Shown here one piece after another: positions 23,746-32,427 of a stretch of 48,213 bases of DNA. A program made the position numbers and the translations under genes. The stretch covers positions 1 through 48,213 of the forward strand of contig JAFXCN010000010.1 of assembly GCA_017521465.1 (NCBI GenBank), in the 5' to 3' direction. This DNA comes from Clostridia bacterium (GTDB lineage Bacteria; Bacillota; Clostridia; TANB77; UBA1234). Numbering within the stretch: the stretch's first letter is position 1; each line of letters opens with the position of its first letter. Below the pieces are notes generated by a model. The model had not been told where the DNA came from and ran no database searches. It saw only the letters and a list, made by a program, of their open reading frames with translations.

Positions 23746-26061
23746 TTACACAGGTCTAGAAAAATGTCCATTTGTATATTCATTTCCAGAAAGTTTTTTG
23801 CCAGCTTTGTGAGTTGATATGATGTTTTGTATTTCGTCTAAATTTTCATCAATTATATCTATTCGAATTGAAGCTACATTTAATTCGCTAGAGGCAACAG
23901 ATGTTATTTTGCTATTATATATTGTAGATTGGCAATCTATGTTGTCTGGAATTACTTCGAATTTTATTCCCATACGATCTTCAAGAAAATATTTATTGTT
24001 TGACGTGCAGGCTTTTGTGCAAGCAGTATCTTTAGTTAGTCCGCCAATTATACTTCCAACAGGACAATATTCAGAAGTCATAACACAAGTTTTTCCATAT
24101 ACAATATATTCAGTTTTAAGTTGTGAATTATTTAATTCATTTATTTGTTTTGCTGAAAGTTCAGGGGATAGAGTAACATGCGAAAAATTATAATCTTTTA
24201 ATAAATTAATTGTGTATGAATTAAAAATATTAAAAGTATAATTTGCACGAAGTGTAGTTTCAATATCTTTAAAATATTCTAATTGTCCTATATTTGAAAC
24301 TACAAATCCGTCAACTTTTTCAGCGATTTGCTTTATATTAGTTTTAATAAGTTTATCGTAATTATTTTTTGTTATAGTAGGCAAAACAATAAATTTATTT
24401 CCGTTAAATTTTGTTATAGCTTCTAACTGTTTAATAGCATCTCTAAATGTAAAATAAAAATTATCTATGCCAGTTATTTTTGTGTGCTCCTGTTTTAATT
24501 TTTGTATAAATAAAGAAACCTCTTGAGTTTTAAAAGCATCTTTTTCATAGGCTATAGAAGATAGAGTAGTTTTATCAATTTCTTTTGCAGTATCTTTTAG
24601 TAAATAGTTTGAATATTCTTCTAATGCATCACGTCTAATACTATTAAGCACGCTTACAGGTAAAAATAAATTATCATCTAAAATAACATTTATATTGTTG
24701 ATACTAAAAGGAGTATTTCCAGTTTTAGAAAATTGAGCAGTAATAGTTTCTTTTGTTATAGCGCTATTATTAGCTGTTTCGGCAACAATATCAGAAGTAT
24801 AAGTATAATCATTTATTGTTAATGATATTGGTGTGTTTGCTAAAATAGAAATTTTTACATCAATATTAGTACGCTTTTTAAATCCTCTGCTATAGCTTTC
24901 TTTTGCGTTGATATTTAATTCTTTATCAGAAGTTTTATATACTAAATCGCCAGGTCTTATATTACCTGTAATTCTTCCAATTTTGTTTCCATTAATTTCA
25001 CTAACGATAGTAGAAGGGCTATTATTAGATTTGTTCCATATTTCAATTCCATCACCAATATGAAGTTTTTCAGCATTGCTTACAGTTATATATCTTTTGC
25101 CATCATATGAAATAACTTTACCAACGTACAGTCCCCAATGCTTTGGTTTTTCATAGCACATCATATCTTTACCTTGTTTATTTTCTAAATAAGCAGTAGA
25201 AAATCCGCCACGATTAAACACTTGTGCTAAATTTTGTTTATCTTCATTTTCAACAGAGTAGGTAGAAGAGTTGTTTGCAATATCCAAATATTTTCTATAT
25301 GTTTTTACAACTGTTGCAACATATTCAGGAGATTTCATACGGCCTTCAATTTTTAAAGATTTTATATTTGGAAATTTGTTTAGTAATTCAAGAGTAGATA
25401 AATCTTTTGGACTTAACAAATAACCAGAAGATATTTCTTTTTCATTTTCAAACAATTTATATGGTAGTCTGCAAGGTTGAGCGCATTTTCCACGATTGCC
25501 ACTTCTGTCACCAATCATACTACTCATCAAACATTGGCCAGAATAAGACACACAGAGAGCACCGTGTACAAATATTTCTATTTCCATGTCGGTATTATTG
25601 CAAATATATTCAATTTCTTTTAAAGATAACTCACGAGCTAAAACAGCTCTCGTAAAACCTAATTTTTCAAGTTCTTTTATACCAGCTAAATTATATATTG
25701 TCATTTGGGTGCTAGCATGAAGTGGTAATGCAGGAATATACTCATGTAATATTTTAGCAAGACCTAAGTCTTGAACTATTACTCCGTCAATTCCAATTTT
25801 ATATATTTCATATGCGAAATCTAATGCTTCAATCAGTTCTTTATCGCTAAGTAAAGTATTCATGGTTAAATATATTTTTGCATTTCTTAAGTGAGCATAT
25901 TTAACCATTTCGGCTAGTTCATTTATTTCAAAGTTTGCAGCGTTTGCTCTAGCATTAAAAAGTTTTCCACCTAGATATATTGCATCAGCGCCGTTTTCAA
26001 CAGCAGCAATGAAAGCTTCGTGTGTTCCAGCTGGTGCAAGAAGTTCTACATTTGAATTCAT
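23746..26061 (-). CDS. Peptidase U32 family protein with DUF3656 (RlhA-like)
   Basis: A 771-residue cytosolic protein. The N-terminal U32 domain begins VELLAPAGTHEAFIAAVENGADAIYLGG and carries the family cysteines in CVSYSGQCLMSSMIGDRSGN and GKCAQPCRLPY, which are thought to hold an iron-sulfur cluster. It is followed by KSLKIEGRMKSPEYVA, a DUF3656-like middle and a second Cys-rich part (YGKTCVMTSEYCPVGS, CTKACTS). The length and layout match RlhA, which hydroxylates 23S rRNA; other U32 members act in tRNA modification or collagen degradation. It stands alone, convergent with nothing and divergent from the Cys-rich peptide gene. Confidence 0.88.
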   Translation of the reverse strand: MNSNVELLAPAGTHEAFIAAVENGADAIYLGGKLFNARANAANFEINELAEMVKYAHLRNAKIYLTMNTLLSDKELIEALDFAYEIYKIGIDGVIVQDLGLAKILHEYIPALPLHASTQMTIYNLAGIKELEKLGFTRAVLARELSLKEIEYICNNTDMEIEIFVHGALCVSYSGQCLMSSMIGDRSGNRGKCAQPCRLPYKLFENEKEISSGYLLSPKDLSTLELLNKFPNIKSLKIEGRMKSPEYVATVVKTYRKYLDIANNSSTYSVENEDKQNLAQVFNRGGFSTAYLENKQGKDMMCYEKPKHWGLYVGKVISYDGKRYITVSNAEKLHIGDGIEIWNKSNNSPSTIVSEINGNKIGRITGNIRPGDLVYKTSDKELNINAKESYSRGFKKRTNIDVKISILANTPISLTINDYTYTSDIVAETANNSAITKETITAQFSKTGNTPFSINNINVILDDNLFLPVSVLNSIRRDALEEYSNYLLKDTAKEIDKTTLSSIAYEKDAFKTQEVSLFIQKLKQEHTKITGIDNFYFTFRDAIKQLEAITKFNGNKFIVLPTITKNNYDKLIKTNIKQIAEKVDGFVVSNIGQLEYFKDIETTLRANYTFNIFNSYTINLLKDYNFSHVTLSPELSAKQINELNNSQLKTEYIVYGKTCVMTSEYCPVGSIIGGLTKDTACTKACTSNNKYFLEDRMGIKFEVIPDNIDCQSTIYNSKITSVASSELNVASIRIDIIDENLDEIQNIISTHKAGKKLSGNEYTNGHFSRPV

Positions 26062-26103
26062 ATTATTTCACCTAACTTTTAAAGTAATTTGTTAGTTAAT
26101 TGT

Positions 26104-26132
26104 AACACAAAAAAGCCTATTTGCATACTATA
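26104..26132 (+). promoter_or_regulatory. Candidate sigma-K promoter of the Cys-rich peptide
   Basis: AACA (26104-26107) is followed 16 bases later by CATACTATA (26124-26132). This fits the mother-cell sigma-K pattern MACM, 16-17 bases, CATANNNTA. It lies 30 bases before the start at 26162. Confidence 0.5.
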
Positions 26133-26161
26133 AAGTAGAATTCTAAAAAGGAGGCTATGTT

Positions 26162-26296
26162 ATGAATGATGACTTAAGAGGTTGTGGATGCAGCGAAGTA
26201 CAAGAATGTTGCTGTAATTCTAATGATAATTGTTGTTGTAACAGCAAATTTCTTTTCTTTATTTTAATTTTTATATTGTTATTCATAGACAGATAA
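26162..26296 (+). CDS. Cys-rich small membrane peptide, probably sporulation-related
   Basis: A 44-residue peptide. The N-terminal half has eight... in detail, Cys at 8, 10, 16-18 and 24-26 (RGCGCSEVQECCCNSNDNCC and on), and the C-terminal half is a single hydrophobic helix (KFLFFILIFILLFIDR). The ribosome site AAAAAGGAGGCTATGTT is strong, and a perfect terminator follows. The layout (short polar head, one helix) recalls the YjcZ-type small sporulation proteins, and the promoter looks sigma-K-dependent. Expected in the mother cell or spore coat. The family is not firmly identified. Confidence 0.75.
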   Translation: MNDDLRGCGCSEVQECCCNSNDNCCCNSKFLFFILIFILLFIDR

Positions 26297-26310
26297 AATA
26301 CTTATTACAT

Positions 26311-26354
26311 CAAAGTGCCAAATTTCGACACGAAAATGAAATTTGGCACTTTTT
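26311..26354 (+). terminator. Terminator after the Cys-rich peptide
   Basis: AAAGTGCCAAATTTC / GAAATTTGGCACTTT form a perfect long stem; the loop contains TTCGACACGA (26324-26333, partly in the stem), a 10-mer also found upstream of agrA. Confidence 0.88.
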
Positions 26355-26441
26355 ATATCGAATTTTGTTGAATACAGAAAGAAACACCGAAAAACAAAAT
26401 TATTATCTGTAAGATGGACTTAAGAAAAAGAGGTGAGTAAT

Positions 26442-27062
26442 TTGGTTGATTCAATATGTGACTGGTTACTAAAAAAAATTATGGCAAATGATTCAACAAT
26501 AGATGAGGACAAGTCTGAAATTATATATTATGGACTACAAAATATTATTGGAGAATTACCAAAAGGAATTTTTATTTTGCTTGTAGCATGGGTATGTGGG
26601 GTTCTTAAATTAGTTTTAATTGGGACAATCACATTACTTATATATAGAGGATTTGCTGGAGGTGTGCATTTAAAAACACATATTTCGTGTGCTTTAACTA
26701 GTATTTTTTTAGTTATTGGAAGCGCTTACTTAGCAAAGAATTTTTTGTTTGAAAATTCATTTTTAATCTATACAGTATTAATGATACTTAATTTGATGTT
26801 AGCACTTTTATATGCGCCAGCAGATACTGAAAATAGACCGATTATGAAAGAATCTCAAAGAAAAAGACAAAAATTAGAATCAATTATAATGATTATATTT
26901 ATATACTTCTTAAGCATATTTGTAATAAAAGACCAAAGTATAGCAAGTTTAAATATGTATATGCTAACAGTTGAATCTTTTATGATAACTCCAATTGCAT
27001 ATAAATTATTTGATAATAAGAGCGGTGAAGAACGAAGAAACGAAATTTTGAAAAGTATGTAA
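26442..27062 (+). CDS. agrB: AgrB, autoinducer peptide processing protease
   Basis: A polytopic membrane cysteine protease of 206 residues that cuts AgrD and helps form the thiolactone peptide. The catalytic signature RGFAGGVHLKTHISC is clear; with the TTG start the His is residue 76 and the Cys residue 83, close to H77 and C84 in Staphylococcus aureus. TTG 26442 was chosen because AGAGGTG lies six bases before it; the GTG at 26433 sits inside that ribosome site. agrD follows after 59 bases. No obvious strong sigma-A promoter is seen, which would suit control by AgrA. Confidence 0.93.
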   Translation: MVDSICDWLLKKIMANDSTIDEDKSEIIYYGLQNIIGELPKGIFILLVAWVCGVLKLVLIGTITLLIYRGFAGGVHLKTHISCALTSIFLVIGSAYLAKNFLFENSFLIYTVLMILNLMLALLYAPADTENRPIMKESQRKRQKLESIIMIIFIYFLSIFVIKDQSIASLNMYMLTVESFMITPIAYKLFDNKSGEERRNEILKSM

Positions 27063-27121
27063 AAAGGGCCGGCCTTTTAAACATAGAGAGTAAAAAATAA
27101 AAAAATAGGAGGAATTTAGAT

Positions 27122-27232
27122 ATGTTAAAATTATTAGCAAAATTAGCAGAAAAATATGCAAAATTTAGTACAAGTGAATGTTTAGTGTATTACTTCCATG
27201 AACCAAAAATGCCAACTTCTTTATTAAAATAA
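27122..27232 (+). CDS. agrD: AgrD, autoinducing peptide precursor
   Basis: A 36-residue precursor. An amphipathic N-terminus (MLKLLAKLAEKYAKF) is followed by STSECLVYYF, and then the C-terminal recognition tail HEPKMPTSLLK, which resembles the EPEMPEELL tails of clostridial AgrD. C20 should form the thiolactone. The ring is probably C-L-V-Y-Y or C-L-V-Y-Y-F; the exact cut sites cannot be read from sequence. The ribosome site is AATAGGAGGAATTTAGAT. It is too short for standard gene-length cutoffs. Confidence 0.92.
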   Translation: MLKLLAKLAEKYAKFSTSECLVYYFHEPKMPTSLLK

Positions 27233-27243
27233 TAAAATTGAAA

Positions 27244-27277
27244 CAAAATAGCACTTCATTATGAAGTGCTATTTTTG
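27244..27277. terminator. Bidirectional terminator between agrD and agrC
   Basis: AAAATAGCACTTCAT / ATGAAGTGCTATTTT perfect stem with A and T runs on either side, between converging genes. Confidence 0.88.
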
Positions 27278-27279
27278 TA

Positions 27280-28626
27280 CTACTTTTTGATATTTTCTTC
27301 CGGTATTTCTTCAGAAATTATTAATTTTTGAGTAAAGAACTTTTTATCTTTTGATGTTAACAAAGTTACATTTTCATTTCTATCTACGATATTTTTAACT
27401 TCCCATAATCCAATACCAGAATTTCTATTTTTCGTAGAAAAATCTTTTTCAAATATCTTTTCGGTATCAATATCTTTGTCTTTATATGTATTTTCTATGC
27501 TAAAAATTTGAACCTTATCTGCTGCACTTCTACGAAATACAATATTTATTTCTCTTTCATTACTTTCTTCAGCAGCTTCAATTGCGTTATCTAAAAATAT
27601 ACCCAATATTTTACAAAAATCAAAGATTGGCATGTTAAGTTTTTTATAATCACACATTGTTTCAACAGAAAATAAAATGTCTTTTGCACGGGCATCTTCG
27701 TGTTTTGTAGCAAATAGAGTATAAACAGAAGGTTCAGTGATTTTTATAGGTGAGATTGATTCGAGTTGACCGGCTTTTTTAGTTTCACGCGAAAGACCTT
27801 CGTAAAATTTTTCTAAACCTTCTAAATCACCAAAAGTTATATAACCACCAAGTGAATGTACCATATTACTATAATCATGTTTAAAAGCTCTAATACTATC
27901 AACCAATGCATTTAATGTTTTGTTATGTTGTTCAGAAAGTTTTAGTTCATGTTTTTTCTTTTCAAGTTGAACGCCTTTATATGTGTTATATACACTAAGC
28001 GCGACTAATAAAATATTCATAATTATATTAAAAACTAATAAATATAGCGGATAATTGTATTGATTTGCGGCATAAAACATTATGTTAGGAGCAATTATTA
28101 AAATAACTAATAATATATTAATATATAAAGATTTCTTTGTTGCAATTTCAGGTTCTGCAAAGAATTTAAGAGTGTCTTTATTTTTAAATAAGCAAATGAT
28201 ACCAGCAATAATTGAAAACCAAATATTAATCATTAATAATATAGGTATAGTACCAACTACATTTTCAACATTTGTTTCAAATTTGAATACTTTAAATACT
28301 ATTAATCCAGCGACTGCTTCAGTAGGTATAGAAATAAAAAATATTACTAAAGTATACAAAATAGTTTCTTTAAAAGTTTTAGAATATATAAATTTTAAAA
28401 CAATAGGAATTAAAATAATTGTTAATATCGAATTTATAAATGATAAATTAATCGGTATTAATAATTTGGCAAGGGTTCCATATATGCTAAAAATTAATGT
28501 ATAAAGTATATTGTGTTTTTGTGTACATTCAATGTTAAATAGTTTTGTTATTATTATGGCCTGCATATAAGTTTGCCAGAAAAAATTAATAAATAATATT
28601 AAAGCGTCAACTAAAATTTGTGTCAT
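27280..28626 (-). CDS. agrC: AgrC-type sensor histidine kinase
   Basis: A membrane histidine kinase of the HPK10 group, 448 residues. Six or seven transmembrane helices fill residues 1-215 and would sense the peptide. The H box is IRAFKHDYSNMVHSLGGY (His near 250). The GHKL ATPase part includes CKILGIFLDNAIEAAEES (N box) and NSGIGLWEVKNIVDRN (G box). The gene overlaps agrA by 20 bases and is transcribed after it. The start codon lies within the agrA end. Confidence 0.93.
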   Translation of the reverse strand: MTQILVDALILFINFFWQTYMQAIIITKLFNIECTQKHNILYTLIFSIYGTLAKLLIPINLSFINSILTIILIPIVLKFIYSKTFKETILYTLVIFFISIPTEAVAGLIVFKVFKFETNVENVVGTIPILLMINIWFSIIAGIICLFKNKDTLKFFAEPEIATKKSLYINILLVILIIAPNIMFYAANQYNYPLYLLVFNIIMNILLVALSVYNTYKGVQLEKKKHELKLSEQHNKTLNALVDSIRAFKHDYSNMVHSLGGYITFGDLEGLEKFYEGLSRETKKAGQLESISPIKITEPSVYTLFATKHEDARAKDILFSVETMCDYKKLNMPIFDFCKILGIFLDNAIEAAEESNEREINIVFRRSAADKVQIFSIENTYKDKDIDTEKIFEKDFSTKNRNSGIGLWEVKNIVDRNENVTLLTSKDKKFFTQKLIISEEIPEENIKK

Positions 28627-29317
28627 TGTTAAAAATCATCCTTTCAAAATCAAAAAATTTCTCGCTATATGGTATCTTTTGTGTATTTAGTTGAATAATA
28701 TTATCTTTAGTATCTATTTTTGAAATATTGTTTGTATTAACAATATATGACTTGTGACATCTTACAAAGTTTTCTGGCAGACAAACCGATAAATTATTAA
28801 AAGAGGCATAAACCTCTATATCTGATTGTGCTGTATGAATAATAGATTTTGATCTGTCTTTCTCAATGTAAAAAATATCTGATTGCCTAATTATGTATTT
28901 ACCATTACCAAATTTTACATATGTTTGTCTATTTTTTAAAGCGTCGTCGTGAAGCCTTAACACAGTTTCTTCTAATTTTTGAGTTGAAAAAGGCTTTAAC
29001 AAATAATCAAATGTTTTAACTTTATAGGCAAGCATTGCATATTCGAAGTGAGCAGTTAAAAAAATTATATATGCGGTTTTATTTGTTTCTCTAAATTTAC
29101 TTGCAGCTTCAATACCATTAATATCTGCTTTTAAGTCAATATCAAGAAATAGTACGTCAACATCATTATTTTTTGTGTATGATAATAGCTCGTTTGGATT
29201 TGTAAAAGTTTCTTCTACGTTTGCTTCTATATCATTTCGAATGAATATGTTTTTTAACATTGTAGAAAGAGTACTTAATGAGGAAGCATTATCATCACAT
29301 AACACTACTTTAAGCAT
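28607..29317 (-). CDS. agrA: AgrA-type LytTR response regulator
   Basis: A 236-residue response regulator. The receiver domain (1-120) has acidic residues CDD (8-10), the phospho-accepting Asp in VLFLDID and the Lys in YLLKPF. A LytTR DNA-binding domain follows (about 130-230; YVKFGNGKYIIRQSDIFYIE, NFVRCHKSYIVN). This is the standard output of Agr systems. Start: ATG after CGGAGGGATTTT. A consensus-like promoter lies at 29358-29386. It is first in the agrA-agrC pair, running towards agrBD. Confidence 0.94.
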   Translation of the reverse strand: MLKVVLCDDNASSLSTLSTMLKNIFIRNDIEANVEETFTNPNELLSYTKNNDVDVLFLDIDLKADINGIEAASKFRETNKTAYIIFLTAHFEYAMLAYKVKTFDYLLKPFSTQKLEETVLRLHDDALKNRQTYVKFGNGKYIIRQSDIFYIEKDRSKSIIHTAQSDIEVYASFNNLSVCLPENFVRCHKSYIVNTNNISKIDTKDNIIQLNTQKIPYSEKFFDFERMIFNNDTNFS

Positions 29318-29357
29318 AAAATCCCTCCGAAGTTTACATATTTTAAAACATCAATTT

Positions 29358-29386
29358 ATAATATAACGAATGCATAATATTGTCAA
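29358..29386 (-). promoter_or_regulatory. Sigma-A promoter of agrA-agrC
   Basis: On the minus strand TTGACA (29381-29386) and TATTAT (29358-29363) with a 17 bp spacer, 41 bases before the agrA start. Confidence 0.8.
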
Positions 29387-29388
29387 GG

Positions 29389-29445
29389 GTGTCGAATGTT
29401 GGTATGACGGGGAAATACTATGTTTTTCGACATAGTTCGACACGA
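29389..29445. promoter_or_regulatory. TTCGACA repeats upstream of agrA
   Basis: TTCGACA occurs at 29426-29432 and 29436-29442, exactly 10 bp apart, and inverted as TGTCGAA at 29390-29396 next to the agrA -35 box. LytTR regulators often bind paired direct repeats about one helical turn apart, so this may be an AgrA site. It could also serve the divergent HAD gene at 29510. Confidence 0.4.
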
Positions 29446-29509
29446 GTTGTAAATTTATAACGATAGTGATAAAATGGAAAAATAAAAGTAGGTTTAGGAG
29501 ATATAAATA

Positions 29510-30124
29510 ATGAATTTTTATTTGGATTTTGATTATACATTATTTAATACATATGAATTTAGAAATGAGTTATATAAAATTTTAGAAAGTAATAACTGTA
29601 ATCGTGACGCGCTAAAGTTAACAATAGAAGAAGGAAATCATAAACTTATAAATATTAGAGAAAAGTTTAAAGAATTAAGCAAAAGAAAAAATATTCCGAT
29701 AGAGAATTTCATAAAACCGTTAGAGGAACTATATAATAATTGTGAAAAGTATATATATGATGACTCAATTGAATTTTTAAAATACTTAAAGCAACAAAAT
29801 CATAAACTTTATATATTAACGTGGGGAGAAAAAGAATATCAAAAAGAAAAAGTTAAAGCATCAAAATTAGAGAAGTATGTAGATGAAGTAATATATACAG
29901 AAAAGTTAAAATATAATTTAGAGATACAATATAAAGAAGGTATCTTTATTGATGATAGCGTAAGAGATTTAAAAGGGTTACATGCCAAAAAAGCAAAAAA
30001 TGTATTTAGAATAAAAAGAGTTAATGGTAAAAATTCACACAAAGAATTAAATATAGAAGAAATTAAAGAATTTACTTCTTTAAAAGAGCTTAAGGAATAT
30101 TTGATAAGAATAGGTATAAATTAA
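29510..30124 (+). CDS. HAD-superfamily hydrolase
   Basis: A cytosolic 204-residue phosphatase-like protein. Motif I is YLDFDYTLFNT (nucleophile D6, acid/base D8), motif II is ILTWGEK (T104), motif III a Lys in KASKLEKY, and motif IV FIDDSVRDL. An alpha-helical cap (about 15-75) separates motif I and II, as in subfamily I HAD proteins. The start follows TAGGAGATATAAATA. It ends 14 bases before glmR and is probably co-transcribed with it. Substrate unknown. Confidence 0.82.
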   Translation: MNFYLDFDYTLFNTYEFRNELYKILESNNCNRDALKLTIEEGNHKLINIREKFKELSKRKNIPIENFIKPLEELYNNCEKYIYDDSIEFLKYLKQQNHKLYILTWGEKEYQKEKVKASKLEKYVDEVIYTEKLKYNLEIQYKEGIFIDDSVRDLKGLHAKKAKNVFRIKRVNGKNSHKELNIEEIKEFTSLKELKEYLIRIGIN

Positions 30125-30138
30125 AAGTGGAGGTAAAA

Positions 30139-31098
30139 ATGGATAGTGAAAGAAATAAAAAAGTTGTTATATTAGGAGGCGGAACTGGTTCGTCAAGAGT
30201 TTTGATGAGTTTAAAAGATTTACCATTAGATATAACAGCAGTAATTACAGTATCGGATAATGGTGGAAGCACAGGAAGAATAAGAGAAGAATTTACGGTT
30301 CCTGGTGTAGGGGATATTAGAAAAGTATTGAGCAACTTGTCTACATTGCCAGATGAAGTAAAAGAAGTAATGGAATATAGGCTGTCTACATATAGCGATT
30401 TAGACAAGCATTCGATAGGAAATTTAATTTTAACAGCATATTTACAATCAACAGATAGTTTAAAAACAAGTATTGAAAGATATAGCAAATTATTACATGT
30501 AAAACATACAGTATTGCCTTTGTCGGAAGATAACCTAACACTTATGGGAAGAACAACAGATGGCGAAATTGTTGAAGGTGAAGAACAAATAACAAAAACA
30601 GGCAAGAAGTATGAAGAAATTTATTACAAAGAAGAACCACATGTGTTGCCAGAAGTTATAGAAAAAATAAAAGAAGCGGATTTAATAATAATTAGTATAG
30701 GAAGTTTATATACAAGCATATTGCCACATTTAATTTGTAAAGATATTGTAAAAGCAATAAATGAGACAGAAGCTAAGGTGATGTACATCTGTAATGCAAT
30801 GACACAACCAGGAGAAACAGATGGTTTTGGAGTAAGCAATCATGTTGATACGATAGAAAAATACATAGGAAAAGATGAAGTAGATGTTGTAATTGCAAGT
30901 ACTACGCAAATAGAAGAAGCAATGCTAAAAAAATATGAAACAGAAGAACAAAAAGATCAAGTAAGAATTGATAAAGAAAACATGCTCGATAAAAAATACG
31001 AATTGATTGAAGAAGATTTACTAACAACAGAGGAAGGAAAAATAACACACAAAAGTTTAAAATTAAGTTCAGTAATATTTTCGTATTTGATGAGATAA
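30139..31098 (+). CDS. glmR: GlmR/YvcK, UDP-GlcNAc-sensing regulator of wall precursor synthesis
   Basis: A cytosolic 319-residue protein of the CofD/UPF0052 fold. Nucleotide-binding motifs are VVILGGGTGSSRVLMSL and VSDNGGSTGRIREEF; VGDIRKVLSNL, HSIGNLILTAYL and CNAMTQPGETDGF follow. In Bacillus it is needed on gluconeogenic carbon and controls GlmS activity. ATG 30139 follows GTGGAGGTAAAA; the GTG at 30127 is part of that ribosome site. rapZ (yvcJ) and whiA, which normally flank it, are absent. Confidence 0.93.
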   Translation: MDSERNKKVVILGGGTGSSRVLMSLKDLPLDITAVITVSDNGGSTGRIREEFTVPGVGDIRKVLSNLSTLPDEVKEVMEYRLSTYSDLDKHSIGNLILTAYLQSTDSLKTSIERYSKLLHVKHTVLPLSEDNLTLMGRTTDGEIVEGEEQITKTGKKYEEIYYKEEPHVLPEVIEKIKEADLIIISIGSLYTSILPHLICKDIVKAINETEAKVMYICNAMTQPGETDGFGVSNHVDTIEKYIGKDEVDVVIASTTQIEEAMLKKYETEEQKDQVRIDKENMLDKKYELIEEDLLTTEEGKITHKSLKLSSVIFSYLMR

Positions 31099-31117
31099 AT
31101 AATATTGGGGGTGTCGT

Positions 31118-32086
31118 ATGAAAAAAATTTTAGTTATGATTTTTTCAATTTGTTTATTAGTAGGATGTAATAACACAGAAAAAACTGATAACGATGTGAA
31201 AAATTTAGAGAATCATTCAAGTAATGCGATAATTGAGTCAGATGAGAACGAAATGCAAGGAACATCAAATATTAATTCGAATGACGAAAATGACAAAATA
31301 GTAGAAGAGACAAAAGAGGAAGAAGTAATAAAGTTTGAAGAAGAGAAAAAGCTAGATGATGTTACAGAGATAAGTGTTAATGCAACTGCATTAAGTAATA
31401 AAACAAACGCGTGGGGATTTGTTCGAAAAAAAGATGGTGTACAACCAGAGTTTGCAGCGATTTATACAAAATCTCTAAATGATTATAAAGGAATATATGT
31501 TGGAAATAAAGAAGAACAAGTAGTATATTTAACATTTGATGAAGGTTATGAAAACGGATATACTCCAGCTATATTAGATACACTAAAAGAAAAAGATTGT
31601 CCTGCAACGTTCTTTGTAACAACACCATATGTAAAAAAGAATGCAGATTTAGTTCAAAGAATGATAGATGAAGGACATATAGTTGGTAACCATACTGTTA
31701 ATCATCCAAGCATGCCATCTGTAACAGACGATGAAAAATTAAAAAATGAGGTTATGGGATTGCATGACTATATAAAGGAAAACTTTGATTATGAAATGGC
31801 ATACTTAAGACCACCAAAAGGTGAATATAGTGAAAGAACAGTGGCAATATCAAAAGACCTAGGATACACAACAGTATTATGGAGTCAAGCATATGATGAT
31901 TGGGATGTAAATAATCAAAAAGGAATAGAATACGCAAAGAAAATGATACTAAACAATCTGCATAATGGCGCAGTAATATTATTGCATGCAGTATCAAAAG
32001 ATAACACAGAAGTATTAGGTGAAGTAATAGACGAAATAAGAAATAGAGGATATGAAATACGTGCGCTAGATGAATTTGTGTATTAG
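31118..32086 (+). CDS. pdaA: PdaA-like polysaccharide deacetylase lipoprotein
   Basis: A 322-residue lipoprotein. The signal ends in the lipobox LVGC (C17); an acidic linker (about 18-90) precedes the NodB deacetylase domain. The family Asp-His-His site is seen in LTFDEGYENGYT and HTVNHPSM; RPPKGEYSERT and ILLHAVSKDN complete it. The TFDEGYENGYTPAIL wording is typical of delta-lactam-forming PdaA, which modifies spore cortex peptidoglycan. Position after glmR is not usual. Start: ATG after GGGGGTGTCGT. Confidence 0.88.
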   Translation: MKKILVMIFSICLLVGCNNTEKTDNDVKNLENHSSNAIIESDENEMQGTSNINSNDENDKIVEETKEEEVIKFEEEKKLDDVTEISVNATALSNKTNAWGFVRKKDGVQPEFAAIYTKSLNDYKGIYVGNKEEQVVYLTFDEGYENGYTPAILDTLKEKDCPATFFVTTPYVKKNADLVQRMIDEGHIVGNHTVNHPSMPSVTDDEKLKNEVMGLHDYIKENFDYEMAYLRPPKGEYSERTVAISKDLGYTTVLWSQAYDDWDVNNQKGIEYAKKMILNNLHNGAVILLHAVSKDNTEVLGEVIDEIRNRGYEIRALDEFVY

Positions 32087-32427
32087 AGAGAATAAATTTT
32101 CATCAGCTCGTGTCCGACGTAAAATTGATTCGCGACAATTTATATATAAATAGTAATAAATACGAGACCTTGATAATAAAATATTATCAAGGTCTTTTGT
32201 AACTTCTTTGGAGCTCAAAGCAAAAATTTTTTGTTCGAACGATTTTCGGAGCGAAGTGTACAAATTCTTCAAAAATATTGCGAGCGCAGTTTTAAACGCT
32301 TGCGTATCACGGAGCGAGCTTTTATTTTTGATAGAAATTGTAGCAAGTGCAGATTTAGTGAGAATAAACAATTTTTGTTTTGAGAAAGATATATAAATTA
32401 CGTTATTTTATTGCAAGGAGAAAAATT
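32087..32427. other. Intergenic stretch with a terminator and GC-rich words
   Basis: After the pdaA terminator (32165-32200) there is a patch with repeated words GGAGCGAAG, GCGAGCGCAG and GGAGCGAGC (about 32246-32322) that is richer in G and C than its surroundings. A plus-strand frame at 32208-32396 lacks a ribosome site. No gene is called. Confidence 0.55.
32163..32200 (+). terminator. Terminator after pdaA
   Basis: AGACCTTGATAAT / ATTATCAAGGTCT form a perfect 13 bp stem, followed by TTTTG. Confidence 0.88.

Noticed and set aside
27062-27080. Near-palindrome AAAAGGGCCGGCCTTTT between agrB and agrD
   Set aside because: It has no loop or T run long enough for a convincing terminator; at most a weak attenuator.
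32208-32396. 62-residue plus-strand frame
   Set aside because: It begins in the intergenic GC-rich patch without a ribosome site and ends where yqfC signals begin.
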